Positions 1-12,012 of a stretch of 64,000 bases of DNA are shown piece by piece. Each line of letters opens with the position of its first letter. Within the stretch, counting starts at the first letter, position 1. The stretch is taken from contig JACEVL010000513.1 in NCBI GenBank assembly GCA_020284085.1, positions 1,017,501 through 1,081,500 of the forward strand. Direction: 5' to 3'. This DNA comes from Aporrectodea caliginosa. Taxonomy: Eukaryota; Annelida; Clitellata; Crassiclitellata; Lumbricidae. The notes beneath the pieces were generated by a model. That model saw nothing but the letters and a program-made list of their open reading frames with translations. It did no database searches and was not told the DNA's origin. The position numbers and the translations under genes are program-made.

Positions 1-327
1 TGGTTAGCTTCTATCTGCGAGACCCAGAAGAGCCACGGACTTGAGAATAAAGGCTTATTCAAGTCTCTGAGCCGAGGAGGTCGCTATTAAAGACTTTGTA
101 TTCAAATTATTACTGAATGCGAGGCTACGATGCCAAGACCAAGACCAAATATTGTCACCGAAACATACTGGACGCTGATAATGATGGTGATGATGAAAAG
201 AACAATGACAACAATGAGGGCCATGATGATAATGCTTATGTTGATAACGTCATATCAAAGTATAGATTCGTATATGACGTTAATGACGAGATAATGATAA
301 CTATGATAATAGCCTACTTCTAGCCTA
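1..327. other. No gene recognised
   Basis: No supported gene. The short open frame near 117-323 is rich in Asp and Asn because it runs through GATGAT-type triplets; I do not regard it as coding. Confidence 0.5.
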
Positions 328-440
328 CTACTGCTGCTGCTGCTGCTGCTACTACTATTACTATTACCAGTACCACTACTACTATTACCAGTACCACTAC
401 TACTATTACCAGTACCACTGCTACTATTACCACTTCGAAA
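328..440. repeat. CTG triplets followed by a ~21 bp minisatellite
   Basis: A short (CTG)n run leads into about four copies of a 21 bp unit containing ATTACCAGTACCACTACT. Confidence 0.85.
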
Positions 441-957
441 GTCTTCAGTGCAAGAGTTCTGGACTTGTGGAATGATTGAGTGATAGCATTTTAACAGCGA
501 TTAAAATTATAAGCTAGTTAATAGCTTAGCCTACCGAATGACAAAGCTCCCCAGCGGAATTCAAAACGCAGTCCGGTCATCAATTATTTTTAGACTGTCA
601 AAATCTATGTTAAAATGTCTACGTTGACAGCTCAATGATTTGTACCTAATTGTCCTGAGGATTGCCAGAGCAGTTAAAACAAACACCTGATCCTCAAGTC
701 CAATCCTGGCAGTAGGCTAATATGGGTGCTCATAACGATAGCAGCCTTGGTGTGTGGTAATATCAATAACAAGTTAACAACAGTAATGTAATGATGAGAA
801 GTAACTGTATTAACACCATTAGGTGATTCGTATGCATTCAGATGAAATATATAAACTGAAAATCACCTGTCAGCAACTTAGCCGTTGGTCTGTAGCACGA
901 AAACTAATTTGCTTCTTATTCAAATCACCTGAATTCTATGCTTAGCTTTCTATCTCG

Positions 958-989
<32 letters not shown>

Positions 990-1285
990 GCCTCCCATTC
1001 CAACTGGTCTCCACCTCTGGCTGTTCCATACAACCGTTGTAACTAAAACGCTTTCAGCACGGATCCAGTTTTCTCTGCCCCCTTCCCCATCTGTTACTCT
1101 TCTTCCTTTGGTCTGGCTCTTATCGTCCGCTTTCATCTTGATCCGCTTTCATCCTCGTTTAATCGGCGCTAAACTAATCCTAAAACGTCTATAAAGCCAC
1201 TATTTTAATCCATAATGCATCAATTGATCGTCGCTGCTAGGAATATCCGTCAGGCAAATTGGGAAGTGGGATCAACTGCGCCCAG
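441..1285. other. No gene recognised
   Basis: Nothing supported apart from a short (TC)n run at about 950-990. Confidence 0.5.
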
Positions 1286-1720
1286 TCAAAGACCTCTCTT
1301 TCTCCTCTTCTTCCTCATCCTTTTCCTTTTACTCCTCTTCCTCCTCCTCCTTTCTTCTTCCTTCTGCTCTTCTTCTTCCTCCTCCTCTTCTTCATCCTCC
1401 TCCTTCTTTTACTCCTCTTCCTCCTCCTCCTTTGCTTCTTCCTCCTCGTCTTCTTCTTCCTTCTCCTCTTATTCTTCCTGCTCCTCACCTTCCTCCTCCT
1501 CCTCCCCTCTTCTTCCTTCTGCTCCTCCTCCTCCTCCTCCTCTTCTTCTTCCTCTTTCTTCTCCCCTTTTTCTTCCTTCTCCTCTTATTTTTCCTCCTCC
1601 CCTTCCTCCTCCCTTCCTCCCCTTCCTCCTCCCCTTCCTCCTCCTCCCCTCTTCTTCCTTCTGCTCCTCCTCCTCCTACTCCTCCTCCTCCTCCTCTTCG
1701 CCTCTTCCTGTTTCTTCTCG
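1286..1720. repeat. Polypyrimidine (CCT/CTT) tract
   Basis: Over 400 bases almost only of C and T on the plus strand, in CCT, CTT and TCC triplets. It opens all plus-strand frames as Ser-, Leu- and Pro-rich strings, which are compositional artefacts. Confidence 0.9.
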
Positions 1721-1799
1721 TCGTTTTCATAAGCGTCCACCTACTATTTTTGCTCCCATGTTCCTCTTCTACTTCCCTCCTCCGTTCCTTGTCCCTCCT

Positions 1800-2380
1800 A
1801 TAGCAGTCTGCCTTAAGACGACGCTAAGGCAAGGAGTATATGCATGGACCACAGTGCGTTGACTTAAACTAGCATTAGACGACGCATCGCAGGACAGGAA
1901 TGGCTCCAGAAATTGCCCTTGCACTCTTATGTACATTGTGCATCTGAATATATCGCCATTTGCCACCAGCTCACGATTGTTCATTTGGAACTTTTGGAAC
2001 TACTGAACGGATTAAAAGAGTGCATGTTGGTCACAGTAAAAAGGAATACAGAAGACAAAATATTACGTCTAAACTTAAGCATGAAAGTCACAAATGTTTG
2101 TGTATGAACCTATGAAGTTGTGAGACAATTAAGGTAATTTTTCGAAGCACTGCCTTCGTGAGGTTCAACATAAGGTCAAGGCTGTAGGCTTAAAGGGCGA
2201 TACCAAAATAACACAACAATACGTCTAATACGGTATGGTATACTATACCACTGTGGTCAACTGACTTCTGGTATTGACCTGACTATAGCTTGAGTTTGGT
2301 GCTCCATAGGTTTATGATTTGTGCATTTATACATCAGCGTTTTAAAGTTGTTTATTATTATCATTATTTTTATCAAGTAC
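1800..2380. other. No gene recognised
   Basis: Mixed-composition sequence with no supported exon. Confidence 0.5.
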
Positions 2381-2420
2381 TACTGCTGCTGCTGCTGCTG
2401 CTGCTACTACTACTACTAAA
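2381..2420. repeat. (CTG/CTA)n microsatellite
   Basis: About a dozen CTG then CTA triplets. Confidence 0.85.
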
Positions 2421-2617
2421 TGCTTTACCTCACTTAATTTTTCTAAACCATGCGCATGCTATGTATAGATGTGCATGCCTGTCATGTTAAATGGTTTCCT
2501 CCCCTTGCAAAATTTCCGCTGGCGCCCATGTTCAAGATGCTCGCGGTGCAATACTGTCTGCCTTCGGAATTCCTTTGTCGAGTTCATTTATCACTGAGGC
2601 ATAGCCATAGCGTGCTC

Positions 2618-2790
2618 TTTCTTCTCTGTCTCTGTCTCTCGGTCTCTGTGTGTCTCTCTCTGTGTGTCTCTCTCTGTGTGTCTCTCTCTGTGTCTCTCTC
2701 TGTGTCTCTGTGTCTGTCTCTGTCTGTCTGTCTCTCTTGCTCTTTTCCTTCTCTTGCTCTTGCATCTTCTCTTGTTCTTCCTCCATTTCC
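2618..2790. repeat. (TCTG/TCTC)n tract
   Basis: Imperfect TCTG/TCTC/TGTG repeat grading into a CTT-rich tract. Frames here read as Ser-Val-Leu-Cys repeats (plus) or Glu-Arg-Thr repeats (minus). Confidence 0.9.
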
Positions 2791-3129
2791 TGCGTCTCCT
2801 TGAAATGTCCTCCCACTTCCTCTTCGTTGCCTGCTATATAAGCTAGTGTGCCTTTGAATGGGTATAGGCAGGTTCCTTTTCTAGAAATTAGCAGGGTTCT
2901 TTTAAAAATAGGTGATGCGCTCTGTGCGCATCATACAATTCCTAGAAATGACGTATAGGGGTCTATATGTTATATACGTATATCAGTGGATAACTAAATG
3001 TGTAACTAAGACTCAGTCCGAGAAATTATGGTTGGATTGATACGGTATGGCTATTGCTATGCTTCTGCATGCAAGGGTGGCGATATGGGTGCATTCAGTG
3101 CACGCATTCATGCTACGATCGTAAACCAG

Positions 3130-3470
3130 CCTTCTCCAGGGAAGCGGAATATGAGGAGAAGTAAGAAGAGGAAGAATATGAGGATAAGGAGGAGAATGAG
3201 GTAAATGAAGAGTAAGAGAAATATAATGAGAAGGAGGCAGACGAACTGACACAGAGGAGGAAGATTAGAAAAAGGAGAGAATTGAAGATGAGGAGAAGGA
3301 GGCAGAGGAAAAGTTGAGATCAATGAGGAGAAAAATGAGAAGTGGAAGGAAGTGAACAAAAAGGAGGATAACGAGAGTGATAAATTGGAAGAGGATGACA
3401 AGGAAATGGACGCGATCGATGAAGTGGAAAGTGTACAAGAAGAAGAGGAAGAAAAGAAACAGGTGAGGAT
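3130..3470. repeat. Purine-rich (GA/GAGG) tract
   Basis: The plus strand is strongly purine-rich, with AGGAG, GAGAA and AAGAGG units. The acidic and Leu/Ser-rich open frames over it are compositional. Confidence 0.75.
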
Positions 3471-3479
3471 GAGAAGGTA

Positions 3480-4160
3480 TAGCAAGGGACTCCTGCGCAG
3501 CCACACGACCACCATCATCACCGATTACCACCGTTACACCATGCTGTCTCATCGGCTTGACCTCCCCGGATTTTTACCTGCCATCGGAAAATACAGAGCA
3601 GCATGGCTATTGCGGACTTGATTTGATATATAGCGCCGGTCGGTAAGCTGGTCTCCCTGGCGTGGCTTTCGTGGGTACTGAGAAATTTTGTAAGATTTAC
3701 ATTACATTACGTTTGGCTACATTACTTGAAAAGATGTTGATGACGAAGTGAAATATTGAATGAATCGAAACGAAAAGGAAGAAGAAAAGTTGAAGAGGAT
3801 GAGAATGATAGAGTGAAGAGGAGACAGAATCGCTTAGTTTAAGCAGAGGGGGAAAGCGGAGTGGGGTTTATGTCCGGTTGAGTGTAGAACGAAGGACGTA
3901 TGTCCTCCAGGTCTCAGCCGACCAGAGGGGGTCGCTTGGGAGTCAAAGGAAGAAGAGAAACAACTGGAAGAGGAGGGGGACAGCAGCGTCGACCTCGCTG
4001 GCTGCGTCGTCCGTCCGTCCGTCCGTCCGTCGGTCGGTGATAGAAGGAGGCGATGGCCGCTGAACGGTCGGCAATTTATAGGACAAACAAAATTCTCTCG
4101 TCTGAAAGGAATCCCACACTATACGGCGATGTACGCAAACACTTGCAATGCATGCTAATA
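3480..4160. other. No gene recognised; short (GTCC)n at about 4006-4036
   Basis: No exon found. A small CGTC/GTCC tandem run is the only structure noted. Confidence 0.5.
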
Positions 4161-4164
4161 GAAC

Positions 4165-4532
4165 GAGCAAATAAATATGATCAAGAATTTTAATATCGTA
4201 TGTAAGTGCATCTATGCAAGTATGCATGTCTTCTGTCTTCATGCATTCAGGCATGTATGTAAGTGTATATGTAGCCTACGTGTGTACGTAAAAGTACGGT
4301 AAAACTATGTACTATGTATGTATGCATGTAGGCCCTATGTCTTCATGCGTACATGTATGTAAAACTGTAAGTGTGCATGTATGTATGTATGTATGTATGT
4401 ATGTATGTATGTATGTATGTACGTATGCGTATATGTATTATGTATGTACGTATACGTATATTTATGTATGTATGTATGCATTTATGTATGTATGCATGAA
4501 TGTATATATTTGTGTATGTATGTGTGTGTGGT
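4165..4532. repeat. (TATG)n microsatellite, imperfect
   Basis: TATG tetranucleotides with TGCA and ACGT interruptions, densest at about 4376-4425. Frames through it read Met-Tyr-Val-Cys. Confidence 0.9.
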
Positions 4533-4616
4533 TATCATTATCGTCACGGAATCTAGATGACAGACTAGTCTCAGTAGATCGCTGGAGGGAACAGTTACAT
4601 CGAATCTGACGCCTAT

Positions 4617-4715
4617 GGTTGAGAGAGAGAAAGAAAGAGAAACAGTGAGAGGGGGTGGGAGAGAGGGAGGGAGACATACGGAGAGAGACATACAGAGAGA
4701 TAGACAGAGACAGAG
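4617..4715. repeat. (GA)n-rich tract
   Basis: GAGAGA, GAAAGA and GACAGA units in about 100 bases. Confidence 0.8.
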
Positions 4716-5740
4716 TTAGCAATGGTGTGAATGTCAATTACGAAATTGAGTAAGAGTGCCAAAATGAAATGGCTTCCAAGCATCGTCAATCCTGAACACC
4801 TTCGTTACCACAATCTAATATTCCATAGGAGCAGTCTCTCCCTTCCCTATTACATACTTCTCTCTCTAGTCCTCTGGCAACCGGACAAGGGCTGTAACCA
4901 GGAAACATTTATGGAGGTTTTCCATTGGACATGATCGCAGAGAACGGGTCAGTTTTTAAAAATTAACCCAACCCCCAAATAAGCTCATGCAACTGGAGTT
5001 TATTTGTCACTTTATATCTTTGGACAACCCTCTGACTTGACGCAGCCTTTGTCAATAAGCTGGTGTCATGAACTTAGCTTTTAACTTTTTAAGTAACGCT
5101 TTATAAACTTCCTAGTTTACGATTACGATAACAGCCTTAACAAAATGCCGACGAAAATCGGTGAGTTTAGTCTCGTATTGATAGTTACTGCGTAAATGTA
5201 TACATATCGCTGCTAGGCGTGATCAAGCAGTAAGGCTCATTTGCATGCCTTTGAATCGCCGCAAATCTCATTTGGCTTTCGCCGTTTAGAGACGCCTAAC
5301 CACATCCGTCGACGAAAGAGAAGCAGCAATCCACAGATCTGGCGTTGGCCTCAATTTGCACGGCCTTACTTAGAAGATCGGCGAGTCACCGATAGGACGA
5401 AGAAACCATATGGCCAGCTTAGTTCTACTCCTCCGGAGGAGGATCGTAAATCATAGGAGACATAACGTTGGCTTGCATATATCTATAGCACGGTCGGTAG
5501 CCTACCATCTGCATCGCTCTCTCGCATAATCTCTCTCCCTCTCGCCGTTTTTCCACGACGACCAATCTCAGACTGTGAAGGGCCGGCAGCGAAAGGCAAG
5601 AGAAGGAAAGAGACAGTGGATAAATGGCTAATGAGAGGAAGATATCGATCCGCGCGATCAAAACGTTTTCTATTTTTTTGTCGATATCGTTTCCGTAATT
5701 AGCGTTTTAATCGGCTGCTCTCGGACCTTTGGACAACGTA
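4716..5740. other. No gene recognised
   Basis: Mixed composition, with no exon or repeat that I can support. Confidence 0.45.
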
Positions 5741-5742
5741 AT

Positions 5743-5830
5743 CATAATCGTAATCTCCAAGTTTCTACAGCGCTACTCTAAAGATAAGCACAGGGAACCA
5801 GCTTATTAACGAGCGCTGCGTCGTATCAGA
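5743..5830 (+). repeat. Dispersed repeat family A, copy 1
   Basis: Shares an ordered set of words (AATCTC, AATTTCTACAGCGC-like, GCACAGGGAACCAGCTTATT, then a CG-rich word) with 14305-14400 and 33371-33440. It is probably a non-LTR or SINE 3' fragment; the class is not determined. Confidence 0.55.
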
Positions 5831-5900
5831 GGGGTTGTCCAGTGGAAATCCGACTTCGGTTGCCACAGAGGTCAGAGAGATGAGGTAGAGCAGTTGCTAG

Positions 5901-6443
5901 CAGAGATGGTCACGATTGGCTAAATTGCTAGTGGATTATAGAATTAAAATTAGCAATATCTTGTAGGTATTGACTGGTAGTCGATCAGAATAAGAATTAG
6001 CAGCAGCAAATCCATTAGCAATTAGAATTAGATGAAGCGCTATGCAGTCGGTTTATAATTGGTTTGTCAATTTGAACTTCATCTTAACATGATTGACGAA
6101 GTGTGACTATACGTTAAGCTGGCTTCCAATTAGGCTAGCACTGATAGTTTTACTGCCACTGTTACACTTTCACATTAATTTTACTTTTCCTTCTAATACC
6201 ACTATTTTCTCAATACTAGGCTATTAACGAACGTTTACACAAATTTAGGATAATTGTATATAGAGAAAAGTTGATCTAAACGAACAGCTAATCGTTTTAC
6301 GATTATAATTGGCTGAAAATTGCTAATAAATTAGAATTAGAATTAGGATCATGCGACAGCTAATTGATTACAATTAGAATTAGCTGTTTGTATAATCGAT
6401 TAGCCAATTGATTAGAATCTAATCGATTAGTTGCCCATCTCTT
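5901..6443. mobile_element. ATTAG-rich element with short terminal inverted repeats
   Basis: The left end starts CAGAGATGG and the right end finishes CCCATCTCTT, an inverted pair. The interior is filled with AATTAGAATTAGC-type units on both strands, a subterminal repeat density typical of non-autonomous hAT elements. I found no matching 8 bp target duplication, so the class is inference and the right end may be eroded. Confidence 0.55.
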
Positions 6444-6949
6444 ATGATATCTGGTTGCTTAGGTGGGTTTCGTTGAAGAAGAAAGCGGAGAATCGGATGT
6501 ATTAGGGTAGGAATTGGCATCAGTTTGCCACAAGGAACCTCTGGCTAGCATCAGACGCCTTTACTTTACTGCCAACGGCACCAAAGACGACAGAAGTATT
6601 CACACCCATACATCCATATATCTATAGATCAGGGCCGTCAAACGTTCGGCTCATTCCTGATCCATCGACGATGTTTTTCGGACCCGCGGAGAATTTCCTA
6701 AAGACTATAGACTACACAATTTTAGAATTAAAGTTCAAATTTGTAACCATTCACTGCGTATGAAGCGAAATCAAAATTGCTGTGCTAGCAACAAGCCAGT
6801 CAATACTAAATCCTCAATCCGCTATAAAGGTTTTTGTTAATGAAGATCAATATGAAGACTGTGTGTGTGCTAAAACTGTACCATTTAGATTTTAGTTTTG
6901 CAAAACATTTCTGGGAACGGGCTCCCCGAGCCCTCCCAGACCCCTACAC
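6444..6949. other. No gene; part of an older dispersed repeat
   Basis: No exon. The sequence at 6905-6949 and its continuation after 7502 read as one older GC-rich repeat interrupted by the element at 6950-7494. Confidence 0.4.
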
Positions 6950-7494
6950 TAGAGAGTGACATGGGGAATTTCCCCGCGGGGAAACCGCGGTAACCGCGGT
7001 AAATCCCGCGGTAATGGGAACAACAATTGCGGTAATACCGCGGTAATGGGGACAACAATTGCGGTAATACCGCGGTAATGGGGTTTACTCTCGCGGTAAT
7101 ACCGCGGTAATGGGGAATGAGCCGGCAAGAAACCCGGGTGATGTTAAGAACTTGAGAACTGATAAAGAGATTTTCTTATTTCCTGAAGCCTTCTAGTCAG
7201 AAATGGTCAAAACTTGGTTAATACAAACTGTCGATAAGATAATTACAAACTAATGCAGTCAGCAATACAAATAGCTTTGCAAGCTAAAATATGTGATTTT
7301 TTAAATTTTAATTAGTGTACACTTTTGCGGGGAATGCGATGTCGTCCTGCGGGGATGGGGTGGGGATGGGGAGAAAACCTGCGGGGATGGGACGGGGATG
7401 GGGACAAACCCTGCGGGGATGGGGCGGGGATGGGAAGACTTACTTGTTGCGGGGCGGGGATGGGGACGAGATTGTCTCCCCATGTCACTCTCTA
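6950..7494. mobile_element. hAT-like MITE with perfect TIRs and 8 bp target duplication
   Basis: The ends are TAGAGAGTGACATGGGGA and its complement TCCCCATGTCACTCTCTA. The flanking 8-mer CCCTACAC is repeated exactly at 6942-6949 and 7495-7502, as expected for hAT insertion. The left interior is an array of ACCGCGGTAATGGGG units and the right interior a different array of GCGGGGATGGG units. There is no transposase. Gly/Trp-rich open frames inside it are repeat artefacts. Confidence 0.88.
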
Positions 7495-7689
7495 CCCTAC
7501 ACCCATTTCGCTCAGGTGCCTTCGGCACCCTGGCCCGCCACTTGCTGGAAAATATTGCCACTAGCCTGCCATTAAAAAAACTTTTGACCCCCCCCCCCCG
7601 CTACAGTGCACACTTGTATCTGGATATAGAAGAGCAACATATATATCGCAGATCATAAATCCCTCCAAAGCGCTGACAGTTTCTGATAG

Positions 7690-7762
7690 TTTCTGAAATG
7701 CATTGATAGTCGGGAACGCCTCTGAGTAGAAATCTTGAAGGGCGCTATAACAAGTGCTCATA
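7690..7762 (+). mobile_element. LINE 3' tail fragment
   Basis: Contains the window's recurring LINE ending (GCCTCTGAGTAGAAATCTTG then AGGGCGCTATA) and runs straight into a CATA array. Confidence 0.6.
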
Positions 7763-7936
7763 CATACATACATACATACATACATACATACATACATACA
7801 TGCATGCATGCATGCATACATACATACATACATACATACATACATACATACATACATACATACATACATACATACATACATACATACATACATACATACA
7901 TACATACATACATACATGCATGCATACATACATACA

Positions 7937-7968
<32 letters not shown>
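7759..7968. repeat. (CATA)n microsatellite, about 210 bp
   Basis: Nearly pure CATA tetranucleotides with GCAT interruptions. It follows a LINE 3' tail directly. Confidence 0.95.
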
Positions 7969-7971
<3 letters not shown>

Positions 7972-7989
7972 TTTATATATGCCATAATC

Positions 7990-8838
7990 ACATACAGGTG
8001 AATTTGTGCGCAGAAGCCACAGCGGATTTGATAAGGAGAGGCCAATTTACAATACAATTAAATGCAGTAAGTTGTAGTTTGGTGTTGACTCCTTCCTCCG
8101 CTGGTTCCCGAGACTTCGCTTTTGTGGGCGTTCTAGAAATCTCGAGTTTACTATTACGATTACGATCCTTCCAAAGTTCAGAAGTGCACGCGACCAGTCC
8201 ATATCACAGAACATCGATGGCACAGGGCAATTGTGAGCGAAGGACTTGCTCAAGGTCCATACACAGTAACTGCCTCGGGCGAGTCTCCAAACCATAGTAC
8301 AGGTCTCATTTCTCACATTTTGTGTTGCAGCAGTGTTATAAGACGTAATATAAATGTAACGTTTCAGTGATCAAACATCGCCAAAACCCCTTGCTTTAAA
8401 ACTTAAACGAGACCCGGCCTGGATGCGCCCACGCATACAAGTTACCTTGCCTTTTCTTTTACTCATATGGGCATGCAAATGTTGAAAAGGAAAATTTAAC
8501 TGACTGGCGAGTGACTTACTTATCTACTTTAATCTTTATAATTTTGTTATTACCTTACTTATTTACTTATTTGTTTAGTGAATGAATTATATGTTAATTG
8601 GCTCATCAGTTAATCCATTAACTCGTTTCCGACTGAACAGAATAACGATCGGAAAAACGATCGAATTGACAGACAAGACAAGCGGATCTCTGATAATAAT
8701 CAATTAGTGTATTTTCCTAATTGAATACCTGGCTGCGTGAAATCAACTTACCATGTCGTCTGTTCGCTTGTGCATCGATCGACAGGAATTGAGTCGTAAC
8801 GATCAGTAAAGCAATCGTTTGGCTTAGCGCCATAATAT
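7990..8838. other. No gene recognised
   Basis: No exon or repeat supported. Confidence 0.45.
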
Positions 8839-8839
8839 C

Positions 8840-9420
8840 AGTCGATGATGATCACGTCGATCGGTCGGTCGGTCGGTCGGCAACGCAGCCACAGACACGT
8901 CAGTGTGTGTGTCTCACCGACTTCCGCGGCCGCCGTCTTGCCCCGTTAATTACTTGTCTCGCGGCCGCCGATGATGCCAGGAACGTAACACGGCCGACGA
9001 CGGACACTCGATCCGTCTGCCTCTCGCTCCTCCGCCAAGTCCTCACACGGCCGCCGCCTTCGCCGCCGCCGAGCTCACCTATCGCCCAGCCATGCCTAGC
9101 AGTAACACTCGAGGGCGTCCGCTCGCCCGGCCGACAGTCAGCCTGGTGGCATCCACGCGTAGTATCTTGTGCGCGAATGGCGAGTCGCATAACGGCGCGT
9201 GGATGACAGTAGCATGCGGCAGACGCCCCAAGACTGTGGCAGACGGAGGGATAGACAGACAATTAGGGGCCCGGCCAGAGGCAGAGGCCCCCCTAACGAC
9301 AGGGAATTACCACGGTACGTACACGCCCGCACGCACACACGCACGCGAATGGCATTCATCATATGGCGGCCGGCTAAGCGCCATCCTCGGACCGCTCTCT
9401 ATTAAATATGCATGACGATT
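8840..9420. other. GC- and CpG-rich island without a recognised gene
   Basis: It opens with a short GTCG/GGTC run and continues with dense CG dinucleotides (GCGGCCGCCG, CGCCGCCGCC and similar) in an otherwise AT-rich window. Several overlapping frames are open on both strands, but none resembles a protein I recognise. It could be a promoter or first exon, but no start, splice pair or homology settles it. Confidence 0.4.
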
Positions 9421-9599
9421 CATTATTTGCTACCGCTCCATCTCCGGAGATTTCTAATGTGTTTACTTATTCATGGCCGGACCGAGGCGCCGGCTGAAGG
9501 GGCGCAGGGAACTTTGATGCGTGCAGGAATACAAACCATTACGGCAAGTTTAATATGCGCCCGAATACAATCCATTAGTATACGAAGCATGCACTGCTT

Positions 9600-9662
9600 G
9601 TGGTGATGCTAAGGCTTCTGAGGCTGGTGGTGGTGGTAGTGGTGGTGGTGGTGTTGTCGTGT
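9600..9662. repeat. (GGT)n microsatellite
   Basis: GGT/GGTA triplets. Confidence 0.8.
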
Positions 9663-10396
9663 CTTGACTAAATGTACGTCGTAGGATCTTCGATGCCGGC
9701 CACGCAGCTTTTGCCATTAGGCGGCGTCAATATCATTAGCGCGAAAAGTATCGGTTGCCTGGGGAAACTCGCCTAATCTGTCGCTGGTTCGTCGGCTTTC
9801 TCCGCCGAAATATCGGATAGTGTTTTTCAATGGGTGCAGGAAACCGCCGACTAAACTTATGAATAAATATATAACGCCGTGTATCTGAAACACTCCTCGA
9901 CCTTACTTACTTAATTTGTCAGATCTATGTCGGAAGGTTTGTTGCTATTCTTCGAAGTCGACCATTTCCACGAATCGCTTCGAAGAATCGCGACGAACTA
10001 GTCTATGTAACCACTTCATGTACTAAGGATTTATATGGCGCCTGAATAAATTATCGGCACTCTTACGAAAGGGAATCTTCAGTATGTTACCGTGCATTTT
10101 ACAGCACCTTAAGGTATTCGTTTAAAGACGAATCACTAGTAGGCCTTATGTAAGCGAACAATTTTATACTGTCTTCAAAGTATCTTTTGATAGCTGATAT
10201 TAAACTGTTGGAATGGTTACAATTGGCTGTTCCCGTCCCACATTTCAGTCCAAATGTCAATTTTGAATGTTTTATTTGCATGCTTTGACTGTCAAGTCGC
10301 AATGCAGTTTTGCAATTAGAAGCAAATATTAGTTTATTCTGCCTATTATCATCAGCGATCTCTGGTGGCTCATTCCAAACGACTTGCCATCACCAC
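9663..10396. other. No gene recognised
   Basis: No exon or repeat supported. Confidence 0.45.
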
Positions 10397-10865
10397 GTCG
10401 GCCGAGAATCAGGTTGTTCTAACTCCACTTTTTATGTTTTTGGACATTTTGACACCGTTGAATTTGGCGCAGCTTGCTCTATACCCACATGAAGTTAGAA
10501 CATTCATAGACATTTCGGAAGTACCAAAAACACCCAGAATTATAGTGTTCTATGTCCATTTTGACAGTATGTTTACGGACTAGCTTGTTCTATGTCCACG
10601 TTGAAACGCGGCCGACCCTATTTTTAGCCAGGCATTGAGCGCTATGTTGTTCTATCTCAATATATAACTCCACAATTGAAAAAAAATTAAATAAACAACA
10701 AAAATAACATAGGCAACATTGTGGCTGAAAAATGCTGATTCTCCAGAGCTATTTATTGATAGCTTACTCGCTACTTGAATGTATCATTTTGCTGTACAAA
10801 GATACTTTTGCCGTTTTCTCGAAAACAACATTCTGTCAGTTAGAACAACCTGATTCTCGGCCGAC
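10397..10865. mobile_element. TIR element (MITE), class undetermined
   Basis: The ends match as a long inverted repeat: TCGGCCGAGAATCAGGTTGT on the left and its complement at about 10845-10864. The inner word GTTAGAACA also recurs in both orientations. It is about 470 bp with no coding capacity. The target duplication could not be resolved. Confidence 0.75.
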
Positions 10866-10937
10866 GACCAGTCAGCGATTGCCTTCCTCTCCTGCAGCTG
10901 TGGAGTAAGTCATTCCGCTTGTAAAGCTGTTCAGATG

Positions 10938-11034
10938 CCCTTTTATTACAGTTCACTAAGAACAACACGCTCCTCCTTAAGCCAATAACCAGAGTTCCCT
11001 AAGAACAACGCGCTCCTCCATAAGCCAATAACGA
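10938..11034. repeat. Direct tandem duplication, two copies of about 50 bp
   Basis: CTAAGAACAACACGCTCCTC followed by TTAAGCCAATAAC is repeated with a few changes about 52 bases later. Confidence 0.8.
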
Positions 11035-11039
11035 TCCAA

Positions 11040-11570
11040 TCATTAGAAATGTTGCCACTCGTTGTTTCATTAATCTGCACAGCCTCAAAAGTGCATTTTT
11101 CTCCACAGTCTGTTTGCCCGCCCATCCTTTCATGCTCCAACGCTGTATCTGTGAATTGCGAAAACCTTGTAATTTTCTTATTGTTATGATAGCACAATGT
11201 TTGATTTATAAATAGTGCCTTCGAACGAATGGAAATTTTTTTACGTGGATTGTGTAGGCCTAGGCCTACTTACTGACGCAACTCAAACCAATCATAAAAA
11301 TATTTTACTGCCTTTCACTATCTGCGCAGCAATTTTTTGCTTTATAGAGTACCTGACTATAACATAAGTACTTATATCGATTCGCATGAGCGTATACCTG
11401 TGATTTACAGGTAAAATGCTTTAGGTAGCACATCTGTTTACACGTATCTGTAGGAACTCCTCCGAAGCAGGGTTCCTGAGTAGAATGCCTAAGGGCAAAT
11501 ACAGCCATTCGATAGCAGGAGACCTTTGCAGTAAACCACATGGGTCAACAGGTACATCTGAACGTATGGA
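11040..11570. other. No gene recognised
   Basis: No exon or repeat supported. Confidence 0.45.
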
Positions 11571-11574
11571 CTCA

Positions 11575-11770
11575 TATAATTATGTGTACGTATGTATGTG
11601 TGCATTTATGCATATATGCACGCATGCGTATATCAATGTAGGCCTATACGTAGGTACGTATGTAGATATATGCATACATTTATGTAATAAACGGATGTAT
11701 GAACGCATGCATATGTGTTATGGGTACATACATGTATGCATGCATACATAATGTGTATGCATCTATAGGT
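11575..11770. repeat. Degenerate TATG/GCAT repeat
   Basis: An eroded version of the tetranucleotide arrays seen elsewhere in the window. Confidence 0.6.
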
Positions 11771-11889
11771 TTATATAGTACAGTGTATGTACGTGTATAT
11801 CATAACTAGCATGTTTGCTCACCACTCTAAAACCGGATGCGAAATTACAAGTCTGTCTTTGCGGTGACACTGTCCTTTCCTGGAAAGTG

Positions 11890-11968
11890 GCCATCATCGT
11901 CGTCATCATCATCGTCACTATCATCATCATCGTCACTATCATCATCATCGTCGTCGTTGTCGTCGTCG

Positions 11969-12004
<36 letters not shown>

Positions 12005-12012
12005 CCACAATC
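11890..12012. repeat. (ATC)n / (GTC)n microsatellite
   Basis: ATC triplets with GTC interruptions, giving poly-Ser, poly-Ile, poly-Met or poly-Asp frames depending on strand and phase. Confidence 0.92.

Noticed and set aside
1215..1862. Long Ser/Leu/Pro-rich open frames over the C/T tract
   Set aside because: All plus-strand frames are open because of the CCT/CTT composition; no start context, splice sites or domain.
2450..2846. Overlapping Ser/Val/Leu/Cys and Glu/Arg/Thr frames
   Set aside because: They are translations of TCTG/TCTC repeats.
7759..7968. CRISPR-like regular repeats (this and other arrays)
   Set aside because: The arrays are simple tandem repeats without unique spacers, in a clearly eukaryotic, spliced context.
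7561..8297. Met-Tyr-Val-Cys and Ile-His-Thr repeat frames (also at 13987-14474, 37136-37459, 48972-49677)
   Set aside because: They are translations of (CATA)n/(TATG)n microsatellites, open in all frames.
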